Assembly (NCBI GenBank): GCA_027080505.1
Contig: JALWRX010000123.1
Coordinates: forward strand, 40,705 to 104,704
Source: Ghiorsea sp.
GTDB lineage: Bacteria; Pseudomonadota; Zetaproteobacteria; Mariprofundales; Mariprofundaceae
Reading direction: 5' to 3'
Length of the DNA: 64,000 bases
Position numbers and translations under genes: made by a program. Below the pieces are notes generated by a model. The model did not search any database. It was not told the origin of the DNA and saw only the letters and a program-made list of their open reading frames with translations. Each line of letters starts with the position of its first letter. The stretch's first letter is position 1. Below, one piece after another: positions 1-8,963 of the stretch.

Positions 1-2
1 AA

Positions 3-1334
3 AAGCAATACAAAGAAGCCGTGAGTACCTTTGAAAAAACCATCAAGCTTGCAGGTGGAAAACGCAAAGCTAAAACCTATTACAATCTTGCTCAAGTTTA
101 CTTGAAACTTGATAAAACAAGACAAGCAACCAAGGCTTTACATAAGGCAATTCGTTTGTACCCTGATTATATTGCACCTCGCTTTTCTTTGGCACGTTTG
201 GATGTAAAAGCTGGAAACTTTGCACAAGCATTTGAGACATACCGTTTGGTCTTGCGGCTTATTCCTGATTATGCCCCTGCATATTTTAGAATGGCAAAAG
301 CATATTCCGCACAAAAAAACCGTAAACAAGCCATTGCCATGTATCGCAAAGCAATTCAGTTTGACCCTGCATATCAAAAAGCACGTTATAACCTTGGTTT
401 ACAGTTGATTAAAAAACGAGATTGGGATGCGGCGGCGGCACAGTTTTCTTGGATTATTGAGCGAGAGCCTAAACACGCAGCAAGCTATTTTAATTTGGCG
501 CGTATTTATAAAGGTAAAGGTGAGCTTGAACAAGCACTGAAATATTATCAAAAGGCTCTGGATTTAAGGCAAGGAAACTACCCTGCGGCTTTGGTGAATA
601 TGGGTGCGATTTACGCTAGTCAGGGTGCTTATGACAAAGCTATTCAAGTATACCAAGATGCTTTGGTTTTACGCCCTGAATATAGCAAGGCTTGGTATCG
701 TATTGGTTTAATTCGACAGATGGAAAATAAATTTGAAGAAGCCATGAAGGCTTTGCAGCAAGCTGTAAAATTTAAACCTGATTATACCTTGGCTTGGCTC
801 AGCTTGGGTGAAGTGCATGCTCAGTTAAAACAGTGGGACAAAGCTGTGAAGGCATATCAACAAGTGCTTAAAGTGATACCTGATGATAAAACAGCACAAT
901 TGGCACTTGCCGATTTATATGTGCAGCAACAGCAATGGCAACAAGCTAAAGTATTGTATATGGCCGTAACCAAGGCGCATCCAACATTGGTTGTGGCATG
1001 GCAAAAGTTGGGGGCTGTGTACATGCATTTGGGTCAAGCCCAGCAGGCTGAAAATACATTAAAACATGCCATTGATTTGGATGAACAGGATATTGAATCA
1101 CAAATATTACTTGCGAAGCTTTTGCAGCAGCAGTCAAGGCATAGGGAAGCAATTAATCTTTTGAAGATGCTGGTAGAGCAGCAGCCTGCCAATGTTAGCT
1201 TGCGTTTGATGTATGCCCAAAGTCTTGCTGCGATTGGTGATAAATCCATGGCTGCTAGTGAGTTGGAAAAAGGTTTGAGGTTAGAGTCTCGAAATAAAAG
1301 TCTTCTGCAAGCTAAAGAAGCTTTAAATCAGTAA
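3..1334 (+). CDS. Tetratricopeptide (TPR) repeat protein, 5'-truncated by window edge
   Basis: Many ~34-aa TPR units (e.g. KAYYNLAQVYLKLDK, AWYRIGLIRQMENKFEEAMKALQQAV). The reading frame stays open to the left edge (KQYKEAVSTFEKT...), so the listed GTG at 21 is probably internal. Confidence 0.85.
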   Translation, partial: KQYKEAVSTFEKTIKLAGGKRKAKTYYNLAQVYLKLDKTRQATKALHKAIRLYPDYIAPRFSLARLDVKAGNFAQAFETYRLVLRLIPDYAPAYFRMAKAYSAQKNRKQAIAMYRKAIQFDPAYQKARYNLGLQLIKKRDWDAAAAQFSWIIEREPKHAASYFNLARIYKGKGELEQALKYYQKALDLRQGNYPAALVNMGAIYASQGAYDKAIQVYQDALVLRPEYSKAWYRIGLIRQMENKFEEAMKALQQAVKFKPDYTLAWLSLGEVHAQLKQWDKAVKAYQQVLKVIPDDKTAQLALADLYVQQQQWQQAKVLYMAVTKAHPTLVVAWQKLGAVYMHLGQAQQAENTLKHAIDLDEQDIESQILLAKLLQQQSRHREAINLLKMLVEQQPANVSLRLMYAQSLAAIGDKSMAASELEKGLRLESRNKSLLQAKEALNQ

Positions 1335-1349
1335 GACAGGAGTGTAAGT

Positions 1350-2528
1350 ATGTGTAAAAGACGAAACTTTCAAATGATACCCAAAAGTCTTGCGGTAGTG
1401 GTGGCGCTATCAGGTATGGCTGGTATGGCGCATGCAGAACAAGCTGAGATTTCAGCAGATGTGGGTATGGGTTATAATAGCAATGCATACCATGCGCCAA
1501 GCGCGACCTATGTGGACTTGGCTAAAGCGGCTGCACCAACCGTGGTGCCAAATGTGCATGGCGGGTTGTTTGTGCCCATGAAGCTTGGGGTAAAGTATCA
1601 AGTGTCGGATGATTTGCAGGTGCGATATAAGTTTAACAGCCAATTTTATTTGGATAATGCACTCAGTGCTGCAGATACTTATGACCATAAAGTAAAAGTT
1701 ATGAAAGATTTGGAAGTTGGTGATGATATGCAGCTTCAAGTTGGTGGTTTGTTTGGTATACATAAGAAGTTGTATGTTGATCATGATACAGGAACGGAAA
1801 AATTGTCCAATGCGGGTATCAATGTATCCAATCGTTATACTTACCAAGATATTGGTATTGAAGCTAAGCTAAGCAAAGATATTTCAGGTGTAAAATTGAT
1901 AGGTAAAGGCAAACTTGCCTCATTAAATTATGATGATCCAATTGTGATTTCATCTCTAGACCACACCTTGTTTCAATTGGGTGGTTTTGCACAATTTAAG
2001 GTGTTGGATGATAAAGCAAAGGTGACAGTGGGTTATGAATATATGACACGTTCCTACAGCAATCGTCGTTCTAGGGACTTAAATGCAAAGTTGGGTACAA
2101 ATCCATTCTTAAATTATACTTATGGTACCTTCTCGGGAAAATTGGTGTATAAAATTAATCATGATACTCGTGCCTTTTTGGATGGCGAAATCATCACACG
2201 TAAAGATGATTTTGTTGGGTATAATGATTATACCAAAACAAAGGTAAAAGTGCGCGTGTTGCATAAGTTGGATGATGGTATGTCTGTGCGTGGCAAGTTG
2301 TCTTACAGTAACACCAATTATGTTCGTGCATTTGCCTTTGAGAACCCTGCCGCACCTTTAAAAACGTCGAGTACAATCACTGCATCGCTTAAAGGTAAAT
2401 ACCAATGGGATGGTTATGGTGACCCAGTGCTTTGGGCTGATACAACATATCAAAATGTGGACACCAATGATTTGCGTTACAAATATAATTATATTGAGCT
2501 TGCTGTTGGTGGTGATTGGAAGTTTTAA
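1350..2528 (+). CDS. Outer-membrane beta-barrel protein with signal peptide
   Basis: N-terminal signal peptide (LAVVVALSGMAGMAHA), alternating amphipathic strands, C-terminal aromatic residue (...VGGDWKF). Confidence 0.7.
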   Translation: MCKRRNFQMIPKSLAVVVALSGMAGMAHAEQAEISADVGMGYNSNAYHAPSATYVDLAKAAAPTVVPNVHGGLFVPMKLGVKYQVSDDLQVRYKFNSQFYLDNALSAADTYDHKVKVMKDLEVGDDMQLQVGGLFGIHKKLYVDHDTGTEKLSNAGINVSNRYTYQDIGIEAKLSKDISGVKLIGKGKLASLNYDDPIVISSLDHTLFQLGGFAQFKVLDDKAKVTVGYEYMTRSYSNRRSRDLNAKLGTNPFLNYTYGTFSGKLVYKINHDTRAFLDGEIITRKDDFVGYNDYTKTKVKVRVLHKLDDGMSVRGKLSYSNTNYVRAFAFENPAAPLKTSSTITASLKGKYQWDGYGDPVLWADTTYQNVDTNDLRYKYNYIELAVGGDWKF

Positions 2529-2743
2529 AGCTAGGTAAACTAAAGCTCTAACAGTGGTGGTATGTATCATTGCTTGTTAGGGCTTTATTTGTAGGCTTTG
2601 CCACATGACTACTCAAACCTTTCAAAAAGTTAAACCCAATCAAGGGTGTACGTGTTGCTCGGATAGAGTTGCGCTCAATTGGGTGATGGAGTAGTGGTGG
2701 GTCAAACGATAATGACGCATAAAATTCAGGTGGTTAAATAGAG

Positions 2744-3595
2744 TTGATGATGGAAGATAAAGAAAGTCGTCCAGTACACACCATTAAACGTCGTGGTATT
2801 TATATCCTTCCTAGCATGTTTACCTTGCTTGGTTTGCTTTGTGGTTTTTATTCACTGGTGAGTACGATTCAGGGCAATTATGAACATGCAGCTTGGGGCA
2901 TTATTGGTGCTGCAATTTTTGATATGTTGGATGGTCGTGTGGCACGTTTGCTAAATGCGGAAACGGCATTTGGTGCAGAGCTTGATTCTTTGGCTGATAT
3001 GATGTCATTTGGGGTTGCACCTGCAGTATTGGTTTATCTGTGGGCACTAACACCTTATGATAAGTTGGGTTGGTTGGCTGCCTTTTTGATTGTGGCTGGC
3101 TCTGCGCTTCGTCTGGCAAGGTTTAATGTGCAGCTTGCAAGCCAAGATAAACGCTATTTTCAAGGTTTGCCCACCCCCGCATTGGCTATTTTCATGGCAT
3201 CGGGTGTGTTGTTTTATTCATCTTTTGATGCCACGCCATCGAGTGTGTTGTGGTTGATTTTAAGCATTGCTTTGGCATGGCTTTTGGTGAGTAATGTTCG
3301 GTTTTTGTCGGGCAAAGATATTGATTTGAAACAAAGACGCTCGTTTGCAGTGTTGGTTGCTATTTTGGCTGCTGTTGTGTTGTTAGTGCTTGACCCTGAG
3401 CGCGTATTGTTTCTTGTATTCTTCGCCTATTGTGTGCATGGACCCATCATGAGTGTATGGCAAGGGCAAAAGGCGGCGCGGTTGCGTTTGAAAAAACGCT
3501 TGGCTCGTGCCAAAGCAAAACAAACGGCAAAACAAACATCAAAACAATCAGTAGAACAGTCTGTAAAACAAGATGACATTGACAATGCAGATTAA
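2744..3595 (+). CDS. pssA: CDP-diacylglycerol--serine O-phosphatidyltransferase
   Basis: CDP-alcohol phosphotransferase signature DMLDGRVARLLNAETAFGAELDSLADMMSFGVAP; multiple TM segments. Confidence 0.92.
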   Translation: MMMEDKESRPVHTIKRRGIYILPSMFTLLGLLCGFYSLVSTIQGNYEHAAWGIIGAAIFDMLDGRVARLLNAETAFGAELDSLADMMSFGVAPAVLVYLWALTPYDKLGWLAAFLIVAGSALRLARFNVQLASQDKRYFQGLPTPALAIFMASGVLFYSSFDATPSSVLWLILSIALAWLLVSNVRFLSGKDIDLKQRRSFAVLVAILAAVVLLVLDPERVLFLVFFAYCVHGPIMSVWQGQKAARLRLKKRLARAKAKQTAKQTSKQSVEQSVKQDDIDNAD

Positions 3596-3608
3596 TTCTG
3601 CGCATACT
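3579..3608 (+). promoter_or_regulatory. Candidate sigma-70-type promoter for leuL-leuA (TTGACA - 18 nt - CATACT)
   Basis: Perfect TTGACA at 3579-3584 and CATACT at 3603-3608, just upstream of the leader ORF. Confidence 0.4.
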
Positions 3609-3615
3609 CCGCCGC

Positions 3616-3693
3616 ATGAATATTTTTAATCTGTACCTGCTCTTTTTAAGCGACACACTTTTATTGTGCCGTTTTGGCTCGTACACGGACTAA
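3616..3693 (+). CDS. leuL: leu operon leader peptide MNIFNLYLLFLSDTLLLCRFGSYTD
   Basis: 25-codon ORF with 7 Leu codons including a consecutive Leu-Leu-Leu run (3658-3666), followed by a Rho-independent terminator and leuA. Confidence 0.75.
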   Translation: MNIFNLYLLFLSDTLLLCRFGSYTD

Positions 3694-3733
3694 ATAGAGT
3701 AAAGTTTTATTTAGTATTTGAAGTTTCGAGCCA
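3675..3733 (+). promoter_or_regulatory. Candidate antiterminator structure of leu attenuator
   Basis: TGGCTCG (3675-3681) is complementary to CGAGCCA (3727-3733), which overlaps the 5' arm of the terminator. A nested helix ACTAAAT (3689-3695)/ATTTAGT (3709-3715) lies inside. Confidence 0.6.
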
Positions 3734-3756
3734 CGGTTAATCCCCGTGGCTTTTTT
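3730..3756 (+). terminator. Rho-independent terminator (leu attenuator)
   Basis: GCCACGG-TTAATCC-CCGTGGC followed by TTTTTT, 39 nt before the leuA ATG. Confidence 0.85.
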
Positions 3757-3794
3757 GTTTTTGGCTGGCGTTTGTGGTTTTAAGGAGAAGTAAT

Positions 3795-5339
3795 ATGTCT
3801 GACCGCTTATATATTTTTGATACAACATTGCGTGATGGTGAGCAATCACCCGGTTGCTCGATGAATATTGAGGAAAAATTACGTATTGCCCATGCGCTTG
3901 CGGCATTGGGTGTGGATGTGATTGAAGCAGGGTTTCCTGTAGCCTCACCTGATGACTTCACTGCGGTGAACCGTATTGCTGCAGAAGTACCTGATGCCAT
4001 GATTGCAGGTTTGGCAAGAGCGCACCCCAAAGACATTGATGGAGTGGCACAAGCGATTAAACCTGCAGGTGATAGAGGGCGGATTCATACTTTTATTGCA
4101 ACCAGCCCCATCCATATGGAAGCTAAGCTTCGCATGAGCCCTGATGAGGTGGTGGAGCGCGCGGTGGCAGCGGTGAAACAAGCGCGCAATTTGGTGGCGA
4201 ATGTTGAGTTTTCCGCTGAAGATGCAGGGCGTTCTGATGATGATTTCTTGTGCCGTATTGTTGAAGCTGTGATTGATGCAGGGGCATCAACCATCAATAT
4301 TCCTGATACCGTGGGCTATATGACCCCTGGTGAATTTGGTCGTAAAATCAAATTGTTGCGGGAAACTGTGCCCAATGCGGATAAGGCGGTGTTTTCTGTA
4401 CATTGCCATAATGATTTGGGGCTTGCGGTGGCCAACTCTTTGGCGGCTGTGGAAAATGGTGCAAGGCAAGTGGAATGTACCATCAATGGTTTGGGAGAGC
4501 GCGCGGGCAATGCCGCCTTGGAAGAAATCGTGATGATTTTGAAAACGCGTTCGGACAGGTATGCGATTCAAACAGGTATTGATACCACGAAAATTGTGCA
4601 AACGTCCAAGTTGGTTTCACAAATTACTGGTATGCCTATCCAAGCCAATAAAGCGATTGTAGGCGCAAATGCGTTTGCTCATGAATCAGGTATTCATCAA
4701 GATGGTGTGTTAAAACATAAAAAAACTTATGAAATCATGACTCCTGAATCAGTGGGTTGGAATACTAATCGTATGGTATTAGGTAAACATTCAGGGCGTG
4801 CAGCATTAAAGGCACGGTATGTTGAATTGGGTGTTGAACTTGATGATGAGCAATTGGTTGCCGTGTTTGAGCGTTTCAAGGCGTTGGCAGATAAGAAAAA
4901 AGATATTTTCGATGAAGATTTACAAGCTATTTTGAATGAGGATGCGGAAATTAATACTGAACATGTCAAACTTGTAGCATTGCATGTGGCATCGGGTACT
5001 AAGGATGCACCCGTGGCGGCGGTGAAATTGGATATTGATGGTGAAATCTTTGAGGCAACAGCCAAAGGCGATGGACCTGTGGATGCTGCATTTAAAGCGA
5101 TTAAGTCTTTGGTTGAACCCAATGGTAAACTTTTGTTGTATTCTGTGAATGCGATTACAGCAGGCACAGATGCGCAAGGTGAAGTAACTGTTCGTTTGCA
5201 AGATGGTGAACGTATTGTGAATGCACAAGGCTCGGATACGGATATTGTGGTGGCTTCTGCAAAAGCATTGATTGCAGCGCTTAATAAGCTACCCAACATG
5301 CACGCCAAAGGTGTGCATGCGCAGTATAGCGGAGTGTAA
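3795..5339 (+). CDS. leuA: 2-isopropylmalate synthase
   Basis: [45 protein letters not shown], regulatory C-terminal domain. AAGGAG precedes the ATG at 3795; the ORF-track start 3774 is probably too far upstream. Confidence 0.95.
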   Translation: MSDRLYIFDTTLRDGEQSPGCSMNIEEKLRIAHALAALGVDVIEAGFPVASPDDFTAVNRIAAEVPDAMIAGLARAHPKDIDGVAQAIKPAGDRGRIHTFIATSPIHMEAKLRMSPDEVVERAVAAVKQARNLVANVEFSAEDAGRSDDDFLCRIVEAVIDAGASTINIPDTVGYMTPGEFGRKIKLLRETVPNADKAVFSVHCHNDLGLAVANSLAAVENGARQVECTINGLGERAGNAALEEIVMILKTRSDRYAIQTGIDTTKIVQTSKLVSQITGMPIQANKAIVGANAFAHESGIHQDGVLKHKKTYEIMTPESVGWNTNRMVLGKHSGRAALKARYVELGVELDDEQLVAVFERFKALADKKKDIFDEDLQAILNEDAEINTEHVKLVALHVASGTKDAPVAAVKLDIDGEIFEATAKGDGPVDAAFKAIKSLVEPNGKLLLYSVNAITAGTDAQGEVTVRLQDGERIVNAQGSDTDIVVASAKALIAALNKLPNMHAKGVHAQYSGV

Positions 5340-5341
5340 TC

Positions 5342-5767
5342 ATTAAAATCATTGCTTATACAGACGGCGCATGTTCTGGAAATCCTGGTCCTGGCGGTTG
5401 GGGTGTGTGGCTGCGTGCAGGCAAACATGAAAAAGAGCTGTGCGGTGGTGAAAAGGAGACCACCAATCAGCGCATGGAGCTGCAAGCGGCTATTGAAGCC
5501 CTTAAAGCTTTAAAAAAACCATCTTCGATTACGATTGTTACTGATTCTAAGTATGTGTTGAATGGCATTACAGACTGGATTCATGGTTGGAAAAAGAAAG
5601 GTTGGAAAAACAGTAAAAAAGAACCTGTAGCCAACCGTGAACTGTGGGAAGCTTTGGATGCCTTAAATCAAATCCATGATGTGGATTGGCAATGGGTGAA
5701 AGGACATTCGGGTGATGAAGGCAATGAAAGGGCAGATGAACTGGCTAGGCAGGGTATCCCAAGTTGA
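5342..5767 (+). CDS. rnhA: Ribonuclease HI, probable AUU start codon
   Basis: [23 protein letters not shown]...[18 protein letters not shown]...[24 protein letters not shown]...[18 protein letters not shown]. The catalytic Asp (TDGACSGN) is upstream of the ORF-track start (5405), and GGAG at 5331-5334 sits 7 nt before ATT. Confidence 0.88.
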   Translation: MKIIAYTDGACSGNPGPGGWGVWLRAGKHEKELCGGEKETTNQRMELQAAIEALKALKKPSSITIVTDSKYVLNGITDWIHGWKKKGWKNSKKEPVANRELWEALDALNQIHDVDWQWVKGHSGDEGNERADELARQGIPS

Positions 5768-5784
5768 GTGGTGGTTATAAAACT

Positions 5785-5882
5785 ACCCCGTCAGGTTTCA
5801 CCTGCCACCCCTTCATATCTGAAGGGGAATATGAACGCTCATTCCCCTCTTGTTAAGAGGGGTGTCTGTTTACAGACGGGGT
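5785..5882. repeat. ~98-bp imperfect palindromic element (REP/MITE-like) containing several hairpins
   Basis: Outer arms ACCCCGTC/GACGGGGT; internal hairpins CCCCTTCA-TATC-TGAAGGGG (5808-5827), CCCCTCTT-GTT-AAGAGGGG (5844-5862) and GTCTG-TTTA-CAGAC (5864-5877). Confidence 0.75.
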
Positions 5883-5915
5883 GTTTGAATGAGATATAAA
5901 AAAGGATAAAATAGT

Positions 5916-6488
5916 ATGAAAATGTTGATTGATTTTTTACCAGTGGCGTTGTTTTTTATCGTGTATAAAGCTGAAGATATTTACTTGGCGACGGCGGTAT
6001 TGATTATTGCCAGTGCTATTCAAACTGTAGGGGTGCGGCTGTGGAAAGGTAAATTTGAGCAAAGTCATGTGATTACATTGGTGTTGGTGGCTGCTTTTGG
6101 TGGTTTAACCTTGTTTTTGCATGATGAAATGTTTATCAAATGGAAACCATCGGTGATTAACTGGTTATTTGCAGCCGTTTTCTTAGGTAGCATGTGGATT
6201 GGTAAGCAACCTATCATTCAACGTATGATGGGAGGGCAAGTTAGTCTGCCGCAACATGTATGGTCCACATTAAATGTGGCTTGGGCTGTGTTTTTCACCT
6301 TTTTAGGCTTTTTAAACCTCTATGTGGTTTATAATTACGATACCGATACTTGGGTCAACTTTAAACTCTTTGGATTGATGGGGCTAACCGTTGTATTTAT
6401 TATTGGGCAAAGCCTATATATGGCAAAATATATCACCTCTGAAGATGCTGAAACTGTTAAAACTGACACATTAGGCGACAAAGACTGA
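5916..6488 (+). CDS. yciB: Inner-membrane septation protein A (YciB/IspZ family)
   Basis: MKMLIDFLPVALFFIVYKAEDIYLATAVLIIAS... and WVNFKLFGLMGLTVVFIIGQSLYMAKY. Confidence 0.9.
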   Translation: MKMLIDFLPVALFFIVYKAEDIYLATAVLIIASAIQTVGVRLWKGKFEQSHVITLVLVAAFGGLTLFLHDEMFIKWKPSVINWLFAAVFLGSMWIGKQPIIQRMMGGQVSLPQHVWSTLNVAWAVFFTFLGFLNLYVVYNYDTDTWVNFKLFGLMGLTVVFIIGQSLYMAKYITSEDAETVKTDTLGDKD

Positions 6489-6539
6489 CAAAAAGTGTCA
6501 ATTCAAATGGGTTGAGTGTGTAAATACAACAAGTTTGTT

Positions 6540-6555
6540 TGGCATAAGCATTGCT
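6540..6555 (+). promoter_or_regulatory. Sigma-54 (RpoN) promoter upstream of pilin gene
   Basis: TGGCATAAGCATTGCT matches TGGCAY-N5-TTGCW with correct GG/GC spacing, 57 nt upstream of the pilin ATG. Confidence 0.65.
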
Positions 6556-6612
6556 CAATGGTAGTTAGGTATCTTAGGATACTAAATATGTTCAATTTAT
6601 AGGAGATCAATT

Positions 6613-7203
6613 ATGACAATTGATAAACAAACACAAAAAGGTTTCACACTCATCGAATTGATGATTGTTGTTGCCATCATCGGTATTTTGGCATCGATTG
6701 CGATTCCACAATTCTCTTCATTCCGTGCAAAAGCATTTAACTCATCTGCAATTTCCGATTTGCATGGTGTAAGCTTAGCTCAAGAAGGGCTGTTCACGGA
6801 CTATCAACGTTATGGTTCTACACAAGCTACAGCAGCAACTGCAACACCGACTACTGGTAAAGGTGCATTATTGAATGGTGCGAAAGGTTTTGTAACTGCT
6901 GCTGCAAACCAAGCTATGCCTGTAAATGTAAGTAAAAATGTTCGTATTGTTTCTAACTCTGCGACTTCAGCAAACTCTTATAATGCGGCAACTACAGTGG
7001 CGAAACATGATTCAGGTGATAAAGCGTATGGTCAAGAGTCTGATCAGGCTGGTGTTTTCTTTGCAGTGCCTAAGCAAACAGCTACAGTAACTGCAGGTAA
7101 TGCAGGGGCAACTATTTCAAGCACAAGTACGACTGTACCTGGCTTCCCTGCAACTAATGCTACTATAGACCTTACAACCGCTAAAGGTTGGACATTAATG
7201 TAA
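6613..7203 (+). CDS. Type IV pilin-like protein
   Basis: Prepilin leader [41 protein letters not shown]; mature Glu5 present. Confidence 0.9.
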   Translation: MTIDKQTQKGFTLIELMIVVAIIGILASIAIPQFSSFRAKAFNSSAISDLHGVSLAQEGLFTDYQRYGSTQATAATATPTTGKGALLNGAKGFVTAAANQAMPVNVSKNVRIVSNSATSANSYNAATTVAKHDSGDKAYGQESDQAGVFFAVPKQTATVTAGNAGATISSTSTTVPGFPATNATIDLTTAKGWTLM

Positions 7204-7237
7204 AACTAGTAGGTTTCTTAGCCTTACAGTTTGAAAA

Positions 7238-7260
7238 GGAGAGCTTAGGCTCTCCTTTTT
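7238..7260 (+). terminator. Rho-independent terminator after pilin gene
   Basis: GGAGAGC-TTAG-GCTCTCC followed by T-run. Confidence 0.85.
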
Positions 7261-7298
7261 TATGAAGTGGAAGTATCTTGAAATAAGGTGGTATTGGC

Positions 7299-8150
7299 AT
7301 GATTTTGTTTGAGCAAGTGCATAAAACATATCCCAAGCAGGTGGGTAAATCAGCGGCGAAACATGCGCTTAAAGGTGTGTCTTTTGCTTTGGCAAAAGGT
7401 GAAACACTGGGTTTGATTGGGCAGAATGGTGCAGGTAAAAGTACGAGTATTCGTTTAATTATGGGCTATATGCGTGCAGATAGTGGTAAGGTGTTGGTGC
7501 TTGGTGATAGCAACGCATCACCAGTGGTGCGCAGGCGTATTGGTTACCTTCCTGAAACATCATCATTTCCTGATAATTTAACTTGCATGGAACTACTACG
7601 CTTTGCAGGTCAATGCTGTGATATGAAAAAGAAGGATATTATTGCCCAATCTGAACGATTATTGAAACGTTTAGGCATTTGGGCAGATAGAAACCGTAGG
7701 TTAAGCCAATACTCCAAGGGTATGCAGCAACGTGCTAGTTTTGCGGCAGCCCTAATTCATGACCCAGAGCTATTGATTCTTGATGAACCCATGAGTGGAT
7801 TAGACCCTATTGGGCGTGCTGAAATTATTGGTTTGATTCAGGATTTGCAACAACAAGGGAAAAGTATCTTGTTTTGTTCACATTTGCTGGATGATGTGGA
7901 GCGTATTACCAATCAAGTCGCAATTTTACATAAGGGTGACTTGCTTTATAATGGTCAAATTAAGGACTTGTGTGCGCAGCAATCCGAATGGGATATTGAG
8001 CTTAGAAGTGGTGAGGTGATGACTGTAAACCATGAGGATGCTATTCCTGCTTTGCTTACAAAACATGCCGATGAAGTGATTGGAGTGCGTAGAGCTACAG
8101 AAAGTTTGCAAGATGCATTTGTGCGAGTGGTGGAAGGGGCAGCATCATGA
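7299..8150 (+). CDS. ABC transporter ATP-binding protein (PilH-like candidate)
   Basis: Walker A GQNGAGKSTS, signature YSKGMQQR, Walker B LLILDEPMSGLDP. Confidence 0.9.
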   Translation: MILFEQVHKTYPKQVGKSAAKHALKGVSFALAKGETLGLIGQNGAGKSTSIRLIMGYMRADSGKVLVLGDSNASPVVRRRIGYLPETSSFPDNLTCMELLRFAGQCCDMKKKDIIAQSERLLKRLGIWADRNRRLSQYSKGMQQRASFAAALIHDPELLILDEPMSGLDPIGRAEIIGLIQDLQQQGKSILFCSHLLDDVERITNQVAILHKGDLLYNGQIKDLCAQQSEWDIELRSGEVMTVNHEDAIPALLTKHADEVIGVRRATESLQDAFVRVVEGAAS

Positions 8151-8962
8151 ATCGAATTTTTGCTTTAGCTAGGATTATATTTTTAAATGGTTTGCGTAGG
8201 AATGCAGTGTGGGGTTTATGTTTATTTGCCCTGATGTTTGAAGTATTTGGCATGTTGTTTATGGATTTTTTTGGGCGAGACCTTGGCAGAGTGATTAGCG
8301 ATTTTCAATTTTCGATTATGTGGATTGCGGGTATGTTGTTCATCCTATTTTATGCTATTCAAGCCATCGCTTGGGACGATGACCATAGAGCGATTGATAG
8401 CATTCTTGCGCGACCTATTTCACGCACGGAATATGTGCTGGGAACGATGCTTGGCTTGACGATTTTATTACTTTGCTTTGAAGCATTGCTTGGCATCACT
8501 GCATATATTCAGATTTTATGGGTACAACCACGAGCTGGCGATGCTTATTTTCCAATTTTTTCCACAGCGCATTATTGGATAACTTGGTTTGGCTTACAGT
8601 TTATTTTGATAGCGCTTTTATCCGTTGCGATGTTGATTTCTTCTGCGATTCGCGGAGCTTTTCCTGTGATGCTGATGACACTTGCTTACACCTTGATTTG
8701 CTCAGGGCTGCCTGTAGTGCGTGAATCATTAAAACAAAAAGCCAATGAAGCTTCACAGAGCTTGGAGCAATTGTTGCAGGGCTTGAATATGATATTCCCT
8801 GATTATGCCATGCTGGATTTTAAAGATAGTGTGGTCAGCCTTGATAGCCTTGAAAGTATCATGGGTATGCCTGTGTGGATGCCGTTTTCTTTGGTTGGTT
8901 TATATATCGTGGTGATTATCTTTTTGACCTGTTTTATTTATCAGCGTAGGGATATTTTATAA
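8147..8962 (+). CDS. ABC-2 type transporter permease (PilI-like candidate)
   Basis: Six or so hydrophobic segments; ATGA overlap with the preceding ATPase; DDDHRAIDSILARPISRTEYVLG. Confidence 0.8.
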   Translation: MNRIFALARIIFLNGLRRNAVWGLCLFALMFEVFGMLFMDFFGRDLGRVISDFQFSIMWIAGMLFILFYAIQAIAWDDDHRAIDSILARPISRTEYVLGTMLGLTILLLCFEALLGITAYIQILWVQPRAGDAYFPIFSTAHYWITWFGLQFILIALLSVAMLISSAIRGAFPVMLMTLAYTLICSGLPVVRESLKQKANEASQSLEQLLQGLNMIFPDYAMLDFKDSVVSLDSLESIMGMPVWMPFSLVGLYIVVIIFLTCFIYQRRDIL

Positions 8963-8963
8963 C

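Noticed and set aside
2605-2694. 29-aa ORF MTTQTFQKVKPNQGCTCCSDRVALNWVME between the barrel gene and pssA
   Set aside because: The CTCC motif is eye-catching, but there is no Shine-Dalgarno, no amino-acid run suggestive of a leader peptide, and no following terminator/antiterminator pair.
4727-5485. 252-aa minus-strand ORF antisense to leuA/rnhA
   Set aside because: It overlaps two confidently identified genes, has Ser/Thr/Ala-rich antisense-like composition and no recognisable domain; most likely a codon-bias artefact.
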